Source: Listronotus oregonensis
Taxonomy: Eukaryota; Arthropoda; Insecta; Coleoptera; Curculionidae
Assembly (NCBI GenBank): GCA_019359885.1
Contig: JAHBCN010002201.1
Location: forward strand, 31,875 to 95,874
Reading direction: 5' to 3'
DNA length: 64,000 bases
Position 1 is the stretch's first letter, and the number at the start of each line of letters is the position of its first letter. Of this stretch, positions 14,365 through 26,880 are shown piece after piece. A program made the translations under genes and the position numbers. The notes below the pieces were generated by a model. The model worked only from the letters and a program-made list of their open reading frames with translations, did no database searches and was not told where the DNA came from.

Positions 14365-16640
14365 GAATCATCATATAATCTTCTACATGAGTAACAAATT
14401 GGCCCAAGAATTTGTAAAAAATGTTTATAACTATTTTGTAGAACACTGTGATTTAAGCCCTCTTCAGGTAAATTATATACTCATAATACAAAATGCCATT
14501 AAAAATTATTTATTTTAAAAATAACATTTTTATGTTAAATTTATGTGTAAATTTTTACACATAGACTTTAGCTCAACCAATTTAAATGCAAGAAGTGGGT
14601 AAGGGTGAGACTCCCTTTGCCGTTTATATTCCATTTTCTGAAAGTAGGTTTACAACGCCTCAATAAATTAGTGGAGTAAGGCATTGGATTAGTGAAGTCG
14701 TAGGATCTGGTTAGAATTACGATAGATGTAATTTATACTTTTTTAAATATTTTTTAAAGTAATCTTTGGTTTTTTGGGTTAGTTTTGGTTGGTTGAGATT
14801 ACCTTTTTATTATTTTAAAACAATAGTCTCAACAGTTTTGAATATTAGAGGTGAACAAAAATATTTTTTTTAAAAGCAGGACAAGGTAGTTTCGTTTGCT
14901 TAAAAATTTCTTTTTTTTTTTTCATAAAAAGATGAATTTGTCACAGGTTAGCGCCTGTTTTTATAGCAACATTTTCTCGCTAAAAAGTGAAATAAAAATA
15001 AAGCGTCATAGCTCCCAAAAAGCGCTATAACCTGGTTGTTCTATTTATTTTTGCTCTTTTTTGAAGATTTGATAAAGAGAACACCAGTTTACATGCTTTG
15101 CCCACATAACTAACATTCATCTTGATTAATTAAAGGCATATTTAAATTTGTTTGTTTTGTACATATGGACTTCATTGTTCCAAATAACATTCAAATCGTG
15201 GAACGGCAATAGCTCGCGATTATGATTTACAATACTTTAAAACTTTTGCACTGAACCAGCGTAAAGCTATCAGCTACAACTCATGGCTCATGTCCGTTAA
15301 CCAAAAAAAGCGATGTAGATATTTTGGCGACTACTTTCAAATTTTATTAAAGCTGCCATCGTGGCACTTTTTAATAAAAAAAAAAAAACACTAATTGGAT
15401 GATATCTTACCTACAGGTTTATATAAGACTAAAGAAAAAGTAAAATATAAGAAATATTTTTACAGCTTTCAAATAATATTCATAATTTTAAAATTTTTCA
15501 GTATCTGTTTTTTTATTAAAAAAAAATATATATAAATAAGTACACCTACTAATCAATACATTTTGATTAGGAAATGGCTAAAGTTTTGAAGATTTCTGTC
15601 CCGTCTGTAATAAAGTATAAAAATGGACCTAAAGAAGATTGCTTGACACTATGTCGAAAGAGACCTATGGTAGAAATCAGAGAGGGTGATAGTTTACAGA
15701 TACGAAACAGAAATATATATGATATGTATTCTGCAAGTAAGTAAGTATTTTACTTTCAAGTTGCACAATCGGAGGTTAATATTTTTTAAAATTTTAAATA
15801 ATTAATTAGATTTTTTTCTTAATGTAAAATAAACACTTTTTAACAAAATATTTACCTGGGGTAACAATGTAATACTAAGTAAACAACTAATTGAAGGAAA
15901 TTTTACAGGTAGCTTGGTGAATACCTTCGTTATATGTGCATCTACCTACGTTTGTAGCAGTATTTATTTAAGTTTGCCATAAATCACTTTTTTATGCATT
16001 TAGGTTTTTTATCCTACGAAGGGGTAAATAAATATAATACTTCCACAACCAATTAAAAATTTATTGGAGCAAATTCATGTCTCAATTTCATCATTTGCAG
16101 TTGCTTGAGGGTTTTCTACACTGAACTTTGTTGTTTAGCTTCACACAATACCACCTTAGGTTTAAATATTGCTTTTTATGTTTGTATCACCTCTGAACAG
16201 AAAAAGATGATTTGTCCCAAGAAAAACATTCAAACATTCATGTAAGGAAATGGTCCAAGTTCTCTTTGTTCTATTCTTCCAGCTAATACCAAAATTTAGA
16301 AATCTACAAAAATGTAATATTTGTTTTCTTTATATGTTTCCGTACACTTTGAGTGTTAGAGATTTATAATATTTTTATTGCATTAACAAAGCACGATATA
16401 ATTATGTTTTGTTTTGTAGAATTACATGTGACATTACCAACGCTACACAATCGTCTTCGTGACAAACGGCTTATATGTTGGCAGTTAAACAAGTCTTTAT
16501 AGACTATTGAAAAGTATGGGCTTTTCTTATAGACCGGATAATAATCGCCGAGCATTGATGGAAAAACCACATATATCTTCATTAAGAAGACAATTTCTTA
16601 AAAACTATATGCAAAATGAAGAACTCGGTCCAGCCAAAGA
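14365..16640 (+). pseudogene. Intron-containing DDE transposase-like gene, N-terminal half, broken
   Basis: Three phase-compatible exons are visible. Exon 1 (14365-14467, ATG at 14387) reads MSNKLAQEFVKNVYNYFVEH and ends in CAG before a GT. Exon 2 (15571-15735) starts EMAKVLKISVPSVIKYKNGP, a helix-turn-helix-like segment. Exon 3 (from 16420) reads LHVTLPTLHNRLRDKRLI. After a stop/frameshift near 16497 it continues as RLLKSMGFSYRPDNNRRALM and KPHISSLRRQFLKNYM. This order (HTH, linker, TL..LL.. then GF.Y....N.R..LMER..I...R..FL) is familiar from a family of multi-exon insect proteins related to IS630/Tc1-mariner transposases. The catalytic DETW region that should follow was not found. It is a dead copy inside the OGG1 intron. 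Confidence 0.65.
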
Positions 16641-16719
16641 ACCTATGTTTTCCTGTGGTTATTATTTATTATATTTGCAAATTAATACTCAAACCTTTGG
16701 ACGTGTGTAAGCCCGATTG

Positions 16720-19700
16720 GAGTGTCTAACATTAATTAACTTTTTTGTCTTTGTCTTTGATAAAAAATAAACCATATTATACTTAGTCACAAATTTGTAT
16801 TTAATTTTTACATCTAACCTTATCTCTTCCTCCCACCTACCCAGGCACACTTTTCTTTAATGTCCTTACTTTACAGGTGGTAACTGGCTGCTTGGGTTGG
16901 TGCCTTAAATCTGTTCTGGGGGTTTAGGCTGCTCCAATGTATTTCTAAAAATAACTAAGACTATAAGAAGGCTGAAAACTATACTTTAGCCGCAGAGTCA
17001 AAACAATTTTATTCATAATAATTGGTGTAGCACCATTTGTTCTTTAAGCAAAGAACAACATGTCGTATGTAATAAAAAATGTGGACGTGACAAGATGTCT
17101 TTAATCAAGTAAACCTTAATCCGACCCTGAACAAAGAAAATATCTAGTAACTAAATAATGAAAAAAAGCACATCATAGTCCGCCATGATTAATTATAACG
17201 GCTTTAAATTCAAATCTTAGCTGAAATAAACTATAGGAGGTATAACCTAAGAGTAATAACTTTTCAACAAGAAGGCGCGACACCTCAATATGGACCGGTA
17301 AAGGGTATCAGATGCGCGGTTCAAAGAAATTGAGATTTTATGGGCGAAAAATGTATCGTGCCGTGGCTTTCTAGTCATCTCTTAGGGTCCTAAATGCGCA
17401 AGAACGGACTAGCAGATCGATTTTATTTACAAATTCGTCGCCGTGACGAAGTTCATAAATTACTTCGTCAATTGATGACTTAAACAAAATATATATTACT
17501 GGTTAAAAAAACCATGGTTACTGGTTTTTGAACCAGTGAAACTATTGTTTGTTTAGATGTTGTTCTTAATCAGAAATAACATATTATCCATTGTCAGCTT
17601 ATTAAATTCCTCTAGTTCTTCTGAATGTGCAACCTGGAAAGCCACAAATTTTTGTAGTGGTTCACAACTGATGGGTTGTAGTTAATAATAATAAATGGCG
17701 GAAGTACGACTGAACAGCGACTTTTGTGGCTTATCTAAGAATTAACTTTTTGTTTTCATCCTATGTAACACAATCATAATTGAAAAAAAATCACTATAAT
17801 TATTTCCGGATTAAAAAATCTGAACAAAAAATGTATTGCATTAACTAAAGTCAGTAAGTATGACTACAACATAAAACATATTCCCTTGGAGCACATACCT
17901 ACTATAGGTACTCTTGCCGCTTGGAAAACGATCATTTGTGCAAGAAAGAAAAAATTTGCGGTAAACCTTTTTTTCCCTCCAATAATGGCCCAATATGTCA
18001 GCCCAGTCGTGTTGAGTGAAAAAAGTATATATACCCACGCTCTGCCGTGCTGATTTGTCGGTCTCTCCGCGTCGATCTATCTGCACTATTGGTTGTTGGA
18101 ACCACGGAGAAAGGTTTATCCTATGATTCTTTTTCTCTTTCACTGCCAAACGGCAAGGCTGCCTCTAGTAAATAAATACTCGTTTATATAAATACATTTA
18201 GATGTTTGAATATCCTTTATCGCTATCAACATAAGTGTAAGCAGGAAAGAGTTAACGGTGTTTGTATAAACATTTTTACCCTTTGTTTATAAGTCTGTTC
18301 CAATTTCGCAAAAACCCACCGTTGTGCATCCCCTTTACTGATCCCAAGCAAAGCTAAACCCTTTTAAATAGATAGATAGCGTTCAAACTTCGTCGTTTTG
18401 AACTGACATAAAACTTGTAAAGTCGACAGTCACGCGTTTAATAAATTCTAACAGTTTCCAAACCATTTAAGGCGAAGTACAAAAAGCAGGGTCTTGAAAT
18501 TAACCTATCTTTATTAGCCCTATTTTTTTCTATTTATATTTTGCAATATTAATTTGCTAACTCATGGTTATATTACTACTAACATAATTTATATATGTAT
18601 ACAAACGCAAAATAAAGTTTTTAATTATCTAAATATAAAAAAATATATTATATAAATATAAATTAATTAATGACATACAAATTTCTAAGTCCGGAACTGG
18701 TCTGCTTTTTTAAATACGTAGCAATAATGACACTTATCGTTTGTTTAATTGCGCGAGGTTGTAAACTTTCCATAAATGCGATTAGTCATTATATATCTAA
18801 AGTTAGGTTATCTATATGACAAAGAGGTGACAGTAAGACAAAGCAAATAAAATCCAAGAGAGATAGGAATTCGCGACCAATTTAAAGGACAAACACGTGA
18901 TTGCTGATCGCGTCGATATTGACCATTAGGCACAGTAAGTGATCATTTAAACCTGCAGTCATGCGACGTCGTAATCATTGTCTTTCCTTGTTTACAGTAA
19001 TAGCCATGACAAAAGAGCGCACGTCACCTGGTTTGCACAATCTTTATCGATTGCATTCGATGATTATGAAATTACAAATGGCCATATCAATGAACATGTG
19101 ATAAATAATAAACTGACGGCATTCCAACCTGCGACCTGTGTTTGTTGGCTTACTAAAGTGATTTTTTTGGTTTTAAAGATAATTCTTGTGATTTTTAATA
19201 ATATGGATAGTGCAGATACTGAAAAACGATCTAAAAAGTGGTGTATTGTAGAAGAAATGTAAAACTCGCATATGTGTAAATCAAGAAGCATTGTTTAGAG
19301 TTTTATTTGTTTTTGTTTAGGTTTTGGATTAATTTTTATACATACTTAGTCATTAGAAATTTTAGTAATAGGTATTTAAAGCGAAAATTATTTAGATTTA
19401 TATTTTTTTTTTGGTTAATTAAATTTTTGCAAAAAATTTTGAAAATGTTTTAATTTCAATTTTTTGACATTCATTAGAATTAAGTGAGTTCACGTTATTA
19501 GTTAATAAAAACTTTTGTTGTAGTTATTTTAAGTTGCTGTTGCTTATTAAGATGTGCCAAATAAAACCATTATATTTTATTAGCTTGTGTTTTCTTTATA
19601 AAAGCCTATATTTCTAATTTAGTCAATATCACATCATACACTGGTTCAACCACTAAAATTAAATTCTTTTAACATATACTTTTAGTTTTTTTAATTGTTT

Positions 19701-19959
19701 TGCAATAAAGGTCCACGAGTCCCTATACCGAAAATCAAAATAGAAAAAAATCATATACATAATTAGAGCTTTAAAACGCAAGGATCTTTTTTGAAGAATA
19801 CCAAACAAATTTAACTAATATAATAATATCTAATAGACTTGAAAAGAGATAATGAAATAAAATTGTTATTACCTCCAAAGAAAAAAATCTTGATAAAGGG
19901 GGCATCAAAAAAATATATTTATGTTTATGTTTAATTATAGATATCAAGCATAGTGGATA
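16720..19959. other. No gene seen; OGG1 intron
   Basis: No exon or coding-like frame recognised on either strand. A GC-richer block at 17990-18170 contains AGTATATATACCC and several CG dinucleotides but no ORF of known family. At 17237-17268 a word pair (GGTATAACCTAAGAGTAATA) is inverted relative to 21396-21428. Confidence 0.45.
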
Positions 19960-21114
19960 CAGGGGTGTCCCCAAAAGTAATGGAACACAAGGAGCAACAG
20001 CAGATTCTACAATGTCGAAATATTGCAATTTACGTAAACTTGCCTCATCGAAAGTTGATAATAACAAAAGATACAGGGTGTTAAACTTTCAATTTTGTTT
20101 TCGTTTTTTTGTCATAATTCTTTAACTAAATGATATAAGCGATACAAAATTTTGGATCTGGAAGTTTTCTGAGGCTATAGAAATTTAGAATTTGTCCATG
20201 CTTTTGATGTTGCTACTAGGGCGCCCACTGAATACGGCCTACCCTCACTTGTTTTAGATGTCATAAGTTTTTTTATGCTTGGAATATTGGCCTGTTTATT
20301 AAAAAATAAGTTACTATAAATCCCTTTGCATCCAAAAATGTATACTTTATTTAAAGTCTCTAGGAGCCACTGTTTTTCGAGAGAAATGCACTTAAAAGGA
20401 CACTCTCAATTTTCTTATGAATAATGAGTTTTGGCCAATTGTTTTTCATACTTTTTACATAATGATAGTTCTTAAAACGCTGATCAAAGATCTTCCAGGG
20501 CACAAAACCCGAAAACGCTTCCAACGCCCCCAAATCTCACCCTCAAAGGTCACACAGGGATTTGGGGACCTTTGATGAAGGGGTCAGGGGGTTTTGAGTT
20601 TTGTGCCCGGACGTCGACTTACTGATCAATGTTAAGAACCTATCATATAAAGTTTAAAACATATTAGTTGTGGCAAAAATTCATTTTCCAGAAAAAAAAT
20701 GCGGAATCCTTTAAAGTGTGTTTATCTCGAGAACAGTTATATAGAGACAAATAGAACTGTACATTTTGGGCGAATATATTAGTACTTTATTTTTACTAAA
20801 CACAGCTCAATAATGTAAGTTTCAAAAAAGTTATGAAATCTAAAACAAATGAAATAGGCAATAACTTTCTCAGCATACTGGTACAACATCGAAAAGCATG
20901 GACAAATATTTAAATTTTTCGCTTAAGCTAACCTCCCGGATCCCAAATTTTAATATGTCACTTAGTTAAAGAAATTATCACGAAAAAACAAAAGCAAATT
21001 AAAAGTTCTTATCTATATAACTGTTAATTACCAATTTTCGTATAAAGTAAGTTTACGTAAAATTACATTATTTGACACGAAAATCTGCTGTTGCTCTACT
21101 TTTGGGACACCCGT
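19960..21114. repeat. 1.15-kb palindromic fold-back element
   Basis: The left end is TA-CAGGGGTGTCCCCAAAAGTA; the right end mirrors it as TACTTTTGGGACACCCG. Arms of about 550 bp can be followed through matching words: GCAACAGCAGATT and AATCTGCTGTTGC; CATGCTTTTGATGTTG and CAACATCGAAAAGCATG; GAACTATCATTA-type words near 20470 and 20640; and the centre GATTTGGGGACCTTTG and CAAAGGTC at 20545-20580. No coding sequence. Confidence 0.85.
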
Positions 21115-22658
21115 TAGGTTTTACACCTAATATTTTAGTTTTAAAATACACCTTAAGTTAGTCATATATCAATATTTTTTTAATTATCAAATGTATAACC
21201 AAATTAAAACTTACATTCAAACTTACTCAAAAATATTGAAATGAAGTAAGAAAATTGCAACATTGCAAAATCTGTAAAGACTAATAAAGAAAGTCAGTGG
21301 TACCGGCAACGCAATGTTGCGACCAAAAAAGGAGTGGCTGCAAGGTCAATGGGAGATGTCGGCGTATTCCTTTGATGTTTTGCCTAGTGTCCTCTCTTGT
21401 TGAAAACAATTATTACTCTTTGGTATAACGTCATCGACATTTTTTTAATGGTAACACCAATTTTTTTATTACGAGGTTTGAAATAGCACATTTCTTTTAC
21501 ATTTGATAATTTTATGTGTCTATTTAATAAAAAAACAAAAAAAAAGGTTTGAAATTTTAAAGTACCAATTTTAAAAGCAATACAACTGAATTACATGTGA
21601 TGCTCAAATTAAGCATGGTTGGCTGCTCGAGAGTAGCCAAGACGATGAATAAATCTTTTTGAACATTCTCAATAACTTACGGAGGTACAACTTATATTTC
21701 ATGGCCTGATTTTTTAAGTATCTTCGACCTATTGACATTACCGTTAAAGAAAAAGGTAGCCTTATCATAAAAAAAACATGTTCTTTACCAAATTATCATC
21801 ACAATGAATTCCCTTAAGCAATGTTACTACTTCGTTCTGCTATGGTAAGAATTTTAATTCTTTCTTCTTCCGTTGAAATAACCATTTGTTAAAAATATAA
21901 CACAATGTTTTCCTCGATAAACACCTAAAATACGTTGCTTTGATATAAAGATCAAAATTGAATTCTTCAAAGAACTAACTTAAGAGACTTCTTAACAAAG
22001 TTTAATTTCAATTCACTAACAGCTGACAACAATTAAATTTTTATTGTCACGATAACTGTCGGGCAGCCAACAATGCACGATTTGAACTTTAAATTTGGTT
22101 GTTTTCAGAAATTTCATAGCCGTTAGGTTCAGTATTTAAAAAGCGTTTTTTTTTTGTTTTTTTGTTATCTAACCCACACTTAAAATTATCCTGTAGGATG
22201 AAAAAAAGTGCTCTTACCAACTTTAAAGTGGGTATCCTATTAAAAAAAATACCGATAACGTCAAACCACCCTAAATATACCAATTCTATGTGAAAAGGCC
22301 CAATGTTTATTCCTTAAATTTTTAATGAATTTATTCACTACTTTACAAATGCACTGTATCACCATCAAATAAAGTTTTTTAATGATATAGTGATCGACTA
22401 TAAAAAAGTGGATGTTTATGAAAGTCATCAGTAAAAATTTCTTCTGATTTTCCATATCATCTACAAATCTACATTTTGACAACCCAGATACTGTTATCCG
22501 GTATTTGGATATATTTAGAATCTTTTGACACCTTTTGATCATTTTTCATCTGATAACCTGTTTTACCAGAAATAGTTATTTGGGCAACCAGTTGGGAAAA
22601 GCACTAGTTTTCGTAACGAGCAGATTAAAATAATGTGAGTTATGACAAATAGTGTTTC
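21115..22658. other. No gene seen; OGG1 intron
   Basis: AT-rich, with only short uninformative ORFs. The word GGTATAACGTCATCGACATT at 21424 repeats 14292. Confidence 0.45.
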
Positions 22659-22790
22659 CCAACGCGTTTCACACAACATTTTTTCTAATTTTGAATATAA
22701 TATGATTCTTTTTAATTCAAGTTTAAAATATAAAGAACTTTCAAACCTCATTGACGTCAAATGGCACCTACTTATGATCACCCAGTTGCG
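22659..22790 (+). repeat. Dispersed direct repeat, copy 1
   Basis: About 130 bp beginning CCAACGCGTTTCACACAAC, nearly identical to 28019-28150. Both end near ATGATCACCCAGTTG or GTGATCACCCAGTTG. Confidence 0.85.
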
Positions 22791-23077
22791 AAAAATTTTA
22801 CTTTAACTAGTTCATAGAAAAATAATTATAAGTGGTTAGATGCCATCTGCTTGTTGAAATTTGTTCATATAGTCAGCGCCATCTGTTATCATGGCGAGAG
22901 GTATTACCTAGTTTTTGGAGTTGAAAACTGCTTTACAAAAAATATATCATTTGTTTGTTAGTTTGCTGTTTTTCACTAGATGGCCCCACTTTAATTAATT
23001 TTAGTACGTAATTTGAATTGCCGATTTTTTCCTCCATTGATTTAAGTTTTTAACTAAAAGGCTGCTTCATGTAATAA

Positions 23078-23285
23078 TTCCTTTTTCTTAACTTTATCCG
23101 TTTCTGTTTCCGTAAGTAATAGATAAAATACACTAATTTAAATATATGCGTTCGGCATTAAGGCACAGACAATATTGTTTGTGATTAAGGCTAAGGAAAA
23201 AGTTACAGAAAGGAAAATGCATGAACGTATTTTAAATTTAACTTATGAAACAGAAACGGATAAAGTTAAGGAAAAGAAGATTTAT
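23078..23285. repeat. Short inverted repeat
   Basis: CTTAACTTTATCCGTTTCTG (about 23092) pairs with CAGAAACGGATAAAGTTAAG (about 23256). The short ORF 23175-23369 is formed by this hairpin and is not treated as a gene. Confidence 0.75.
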
Positions 23286-23617
23286 TGCACTGAATCAGCC
23301 TTTGGAAACGTTTCAGAATGTGTCAAATATTATGGCAATTCCCACATTCAAGAAACGTTCCTAAGTTAAGACAGGCTTAAAACAGGGCGGGGATATCGGC
23401 CCATAAAACAGAATACTTGATGGTTAAGCGAAAAAAACATTAAATAATAGTTTTTGAAACGAAAAAAACAATGTTATATTGGGTATCATATTATATATTT
23501 TTAATAATTTACATGTTCCTATCAATGTATTTTGCTTTATTATAACGTTTGTTTTTGTCGAGATAGCTTTAGCCTTTTTGAAAACTATTTTTAACATTTT
23601 GGCCATTTCGATTCTAT

Positions 23618-24485
23618 ACTGGGTGCTAAAGTTGAATTTTTTTAACTGTTAATTTCTTAGAAATAGTCTCAACAAAGTGTATTATACAAAAAAGATTCAA
23701 TTTTACAGATAGTTTAAAAATATAATAATATTCAGGGTTACAGAGTATTCCGAGGAGTATTCCATTTAAAACAAATTCAAGTGATACTATACTTTGTACC
23801 AACTAAACTTTTGAAGCATTGACATTTCTTCTGATAAATTTGATAAAGGTTTAGCCAATATGCAATTAAATGTCACTATAATAGTAAAACACGTGTTTTA
23901 TTTGCTGAAACTGACAGTAACTTCAAGTGCAATTTAGATTTGCCTCTTTGTCTAACCCTTCAATACTTTCATCACATCACATTAGTCTTGCAAGAAGCAG
24001 CCAGTAGTATAGCCTTGGACAAACCTATAACCTTTGGCAGAAAGAACGTATATAGAAAATGACAAGCCCTATTGTCTGCCATGAATAAAACTTTAAATGG
24101 TGGAAGTATGCGCACAGTCGGCGATGGGAAAAAAATATATGCAGCTCGTGTGTAAAGCCACTTTTTTTTTCGCAGGCCTTACCGGACTCGCCTGCGGCTC
24201 GAGCGATAAGAGCCTATTGAATAAATAACTATTTTTACACTTGTATAAATAGTAGTAGTAGTGTCTTTATGTGTAAATCTATTTAAAAATTAGCTAACCG
24301 ATTTTTTTGCTGAGCATTTCGTCTTTTCAATGTATTTGTATGAAGCTTTTGCAAGCAAAAAAATTTTTTAGCGCTATTTTGGGACTGGTCTCTGATCTAG
24401 ACCTTTTATAAGACGATTGATTTGGCTGCTATAATTAAAAAAATGTTAACCCTAATAAAATATTTAAAAATTTTGACACCCAATA
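23618..24485. repeat. Possible MITE with TA-flanked TGGGTG ends
   Basis: TACTGGGTGCTAAAGTTGAA at about 23618 and the inverted TTTTGACACCCAATAT at about 24470 could be diverged terminal inverted repeats. The interior arms are not clearly alignable by eye. Confidence 0.3.
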
Positions 24486-25189
24486 TGTTTATCATATTTC
24501 TTAGAAAATGATATTCTTTCACATAACACTTTTAGAGCATATTGCATAATTTTCTTTTTGAAAAAATTCCTATTGAAAATAAATTTTATAATTGCAAACG
24601 CCTTTTTCCATTTTCTAAAAATTCATTATTTACGTAGCGTAAATGCTCTTGAACCTTTTTTATACTCTTTAAATTCAAGAAACTCCTCATCTTTGAGTGT
24701 GTCTGAATTGTTACTTCTGAAAAACGATTCCTTACAAAACATTTAACATTTTCCTATTCTTTTTTAAAACATAACCAGACACGTATCTCAATACTTTTGT
24801 TTCAGAGGTTTTACTTCATCGAGCAGGTTTTTCCGGTATCTGGCAATAAACTTCTTCTTTCTCGTCTTCTTCTGGCAAGCCCTAAAAATTAGAACACCTT
24901 TGCATGAACAAAACTGCATTAACGCTTTTTTGTTTAATGGAGTAGTATGTTATGATATAAGTATATAAAGAGGGCCTTTAAAGCACGCGCGACATATCTT
25001 AAAACACGACGCGCAGCGGAGTGTTTTGTAAAAACCCTCTTATAAGCATGCATAATATATACTATTAAAACTGGGTTTGTTTATTCATTTCCACTTTCCA
25101 ATATGAAATCTTAAGAAGAATAGATATAGATATTTTTTTACATATTATAAAAAATACGAACCTGTGTTACTAGCGGCACACTTGCAGGA
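24486..25189. other. No gene seen; OGG1 intron
   Basis: No coding frame recognised. It may hold the downstream flank of the P-like element on the minus strand. Confidence 0.4.
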
Positions 25190-26880
25190 GTTAGAAAATG
25201 AATGATCCATCATCTTCACAATTTGGCTCCCACAGACTGAGATGATGACAGTTGGTTCACCAACAAGCTTTTGTAATAATGGGTGAATTCTGTGCTCTTG
25301 GATTTATATTTAATGCCTCTCTGCCTAATTTTACCAAAAAATTTTCCAGAGAGTCCTGGTTAAGATTTTTCCATTTTTTTAAAAATTTAAAAAGTGCAAG
25401 TTTTTGCAATGCTTCATTTCCAAAATTTTAAATGTAGTGAACCTCTTGTGACAAGACCATAGGTCTTTATGACTGGATCTTTAAAGGAGCTTCCATTTAA
25501 ACTGTCAGACAACTGGGGTCAAAAATTCCAATAAAATGGCAGTATCTACAGCTGCTTTGTCAAGCTTTTAGGACTTCGTGTTCTGTATCCACAATTGCTT
25601 CTAAAATATCAAAAATTTAATTTTGTGAAAAACTATTTTACTCTGAATAAAATAATACAGGGTTTTATTTCCAAACTAGCCACCCGAAATAACTTTACCA
25701 AAAATATCTTTAAAGAAAAATAAATATCTTTAAAAAAAAGCCCTTGTATATAGTACTTCCAATGGTACCTGTCATATCCTTCTGTATAGAAAAAAATACA
25801 TATCATATTATAAAAATCAGGTCTGTGATTCCATAAAAAAATATAAAATAGCTCATATACCTGTAAATGCAAGTACATTGACTGCAACTGCCACCAAGAA
25901 TGACTAAATACTTGAGTGCATTTTGACACCTTCATTTTATTCATTCTATCAGGATTGACATGACTATCAGTCAATTTAGTCATCATCCTTAGACTGCCAA
26001 CATGAGGATCCATTTTGTATGCTGTATAGATATCATCCCATTTTGCAAGACTACTTTCCTTCCCTACATGCATAAAATGGAGATGATATTTTAAAAAGTT
26101 GTTTAAACCTTTAAAGAGATGGGGCACATCAAATAGTGGTACTGACCTTATGACCATCCTGCACTCAAAGAAAAACTCTCATACTTCTCAGTACCAGTTT
26201 CTCAAATATTTTTCTTTTGTCTCTTTAACCAAGTTATTTATCAGCTTGATTGTTGGAACGGTCGCATATTGGCAACAACGACGAGAGTAATACTTTGGCA
26301 CTTCTGAATGATGATTTTATTAGCGTCAAATCAGGGCTTTGTACTTTATGACCAAAGTGCAATATACAGGCTATTCCATTTTCTTTTTATTCCACGTAAC
26401 ATGAAGACCTAAATATATTGGGTAAATAGTATAATAGCAAGTAAAGTAAATATATTGATGTCTCCTACCCTACCCTATAAATGGAAAAGGTAAGTTTATG
26501 CTGAGAAGTGGATGTTTTACTACAAAATAGCGTATAAATATTGTATGATCTAACCTGTGCATAGTTTGCTATTTCCTCAGTTTGTTGAATCAAAATCTTC
26601 AAAGCCCTCCACATCTCCCTTGTAAGCGCGAGGTTGAATACTAATTTCATGAAACGGCACAAACACAGTGTTTATCAAGAGGGTTTTAAAATTACGATAT
26701 TTGGCTTTACAAACTGCAAAAATTTTCATGATGAAGGCAGGACATATAGAATTCTGTTTAAAAGTTTCATAACAGTTCCTTCTGAAGGTAGAGCAAATAT
26801 TTAGAAAGAAAACGGTGGCAAACCCTACTGTTTGTATAGCTTAAAGCTAACCGCTTTCTTCTGTGTGTCCGCCTTCCTTT
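25190..26880 (-). pseudogene. P-element-like transposase remnant
   Basis: Minus-strand blocks run in the order expected for P-element/THAP9-type transposases. Exon about 26880-26555 contains HEISIQPRAYKGDVEGFEDF, like the DEMSI...GFEDFG stretch, and ends at CAG before a GT. The exon from 26408 begins VFMLRGIKRKWN, then ICDRSNNQ, then VPLFDVPHLFKGLNNFLKYH, YKMDPH, MTKLTDSHVNPDRMNKMKV and CTQVFSHS near 25910, followed by a frameshift. A further block at about 25620-25190 matches the C-terminal part in broken frames: a FFD and NGSSFKDP-like region, LNQDSLENF, and a terminal ANCEDDGSF-like piece. Several stops and frameshifts show it is inactive. The N-terminal THAP zinc finger and element ends were not found. 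It is a solitary relic within the OGG1 intron, antisense to the gene. Confidence 0.85.

Noticed and set aside
17841..18149. 102-codon minus-strand ORF in a GC-richer patch
   Set aside because: No recognisable motif; not supported as an exon of OGG1 or a transposon.
23175..23369. 64-codon charged ORF
   Set aside because: It overlaps one arm of a short hairpin and has no start context or homology.
26099..26290. Plus-strand ORF
   Set aside because: Shadow of the P-element-like transposase on the minus strand.
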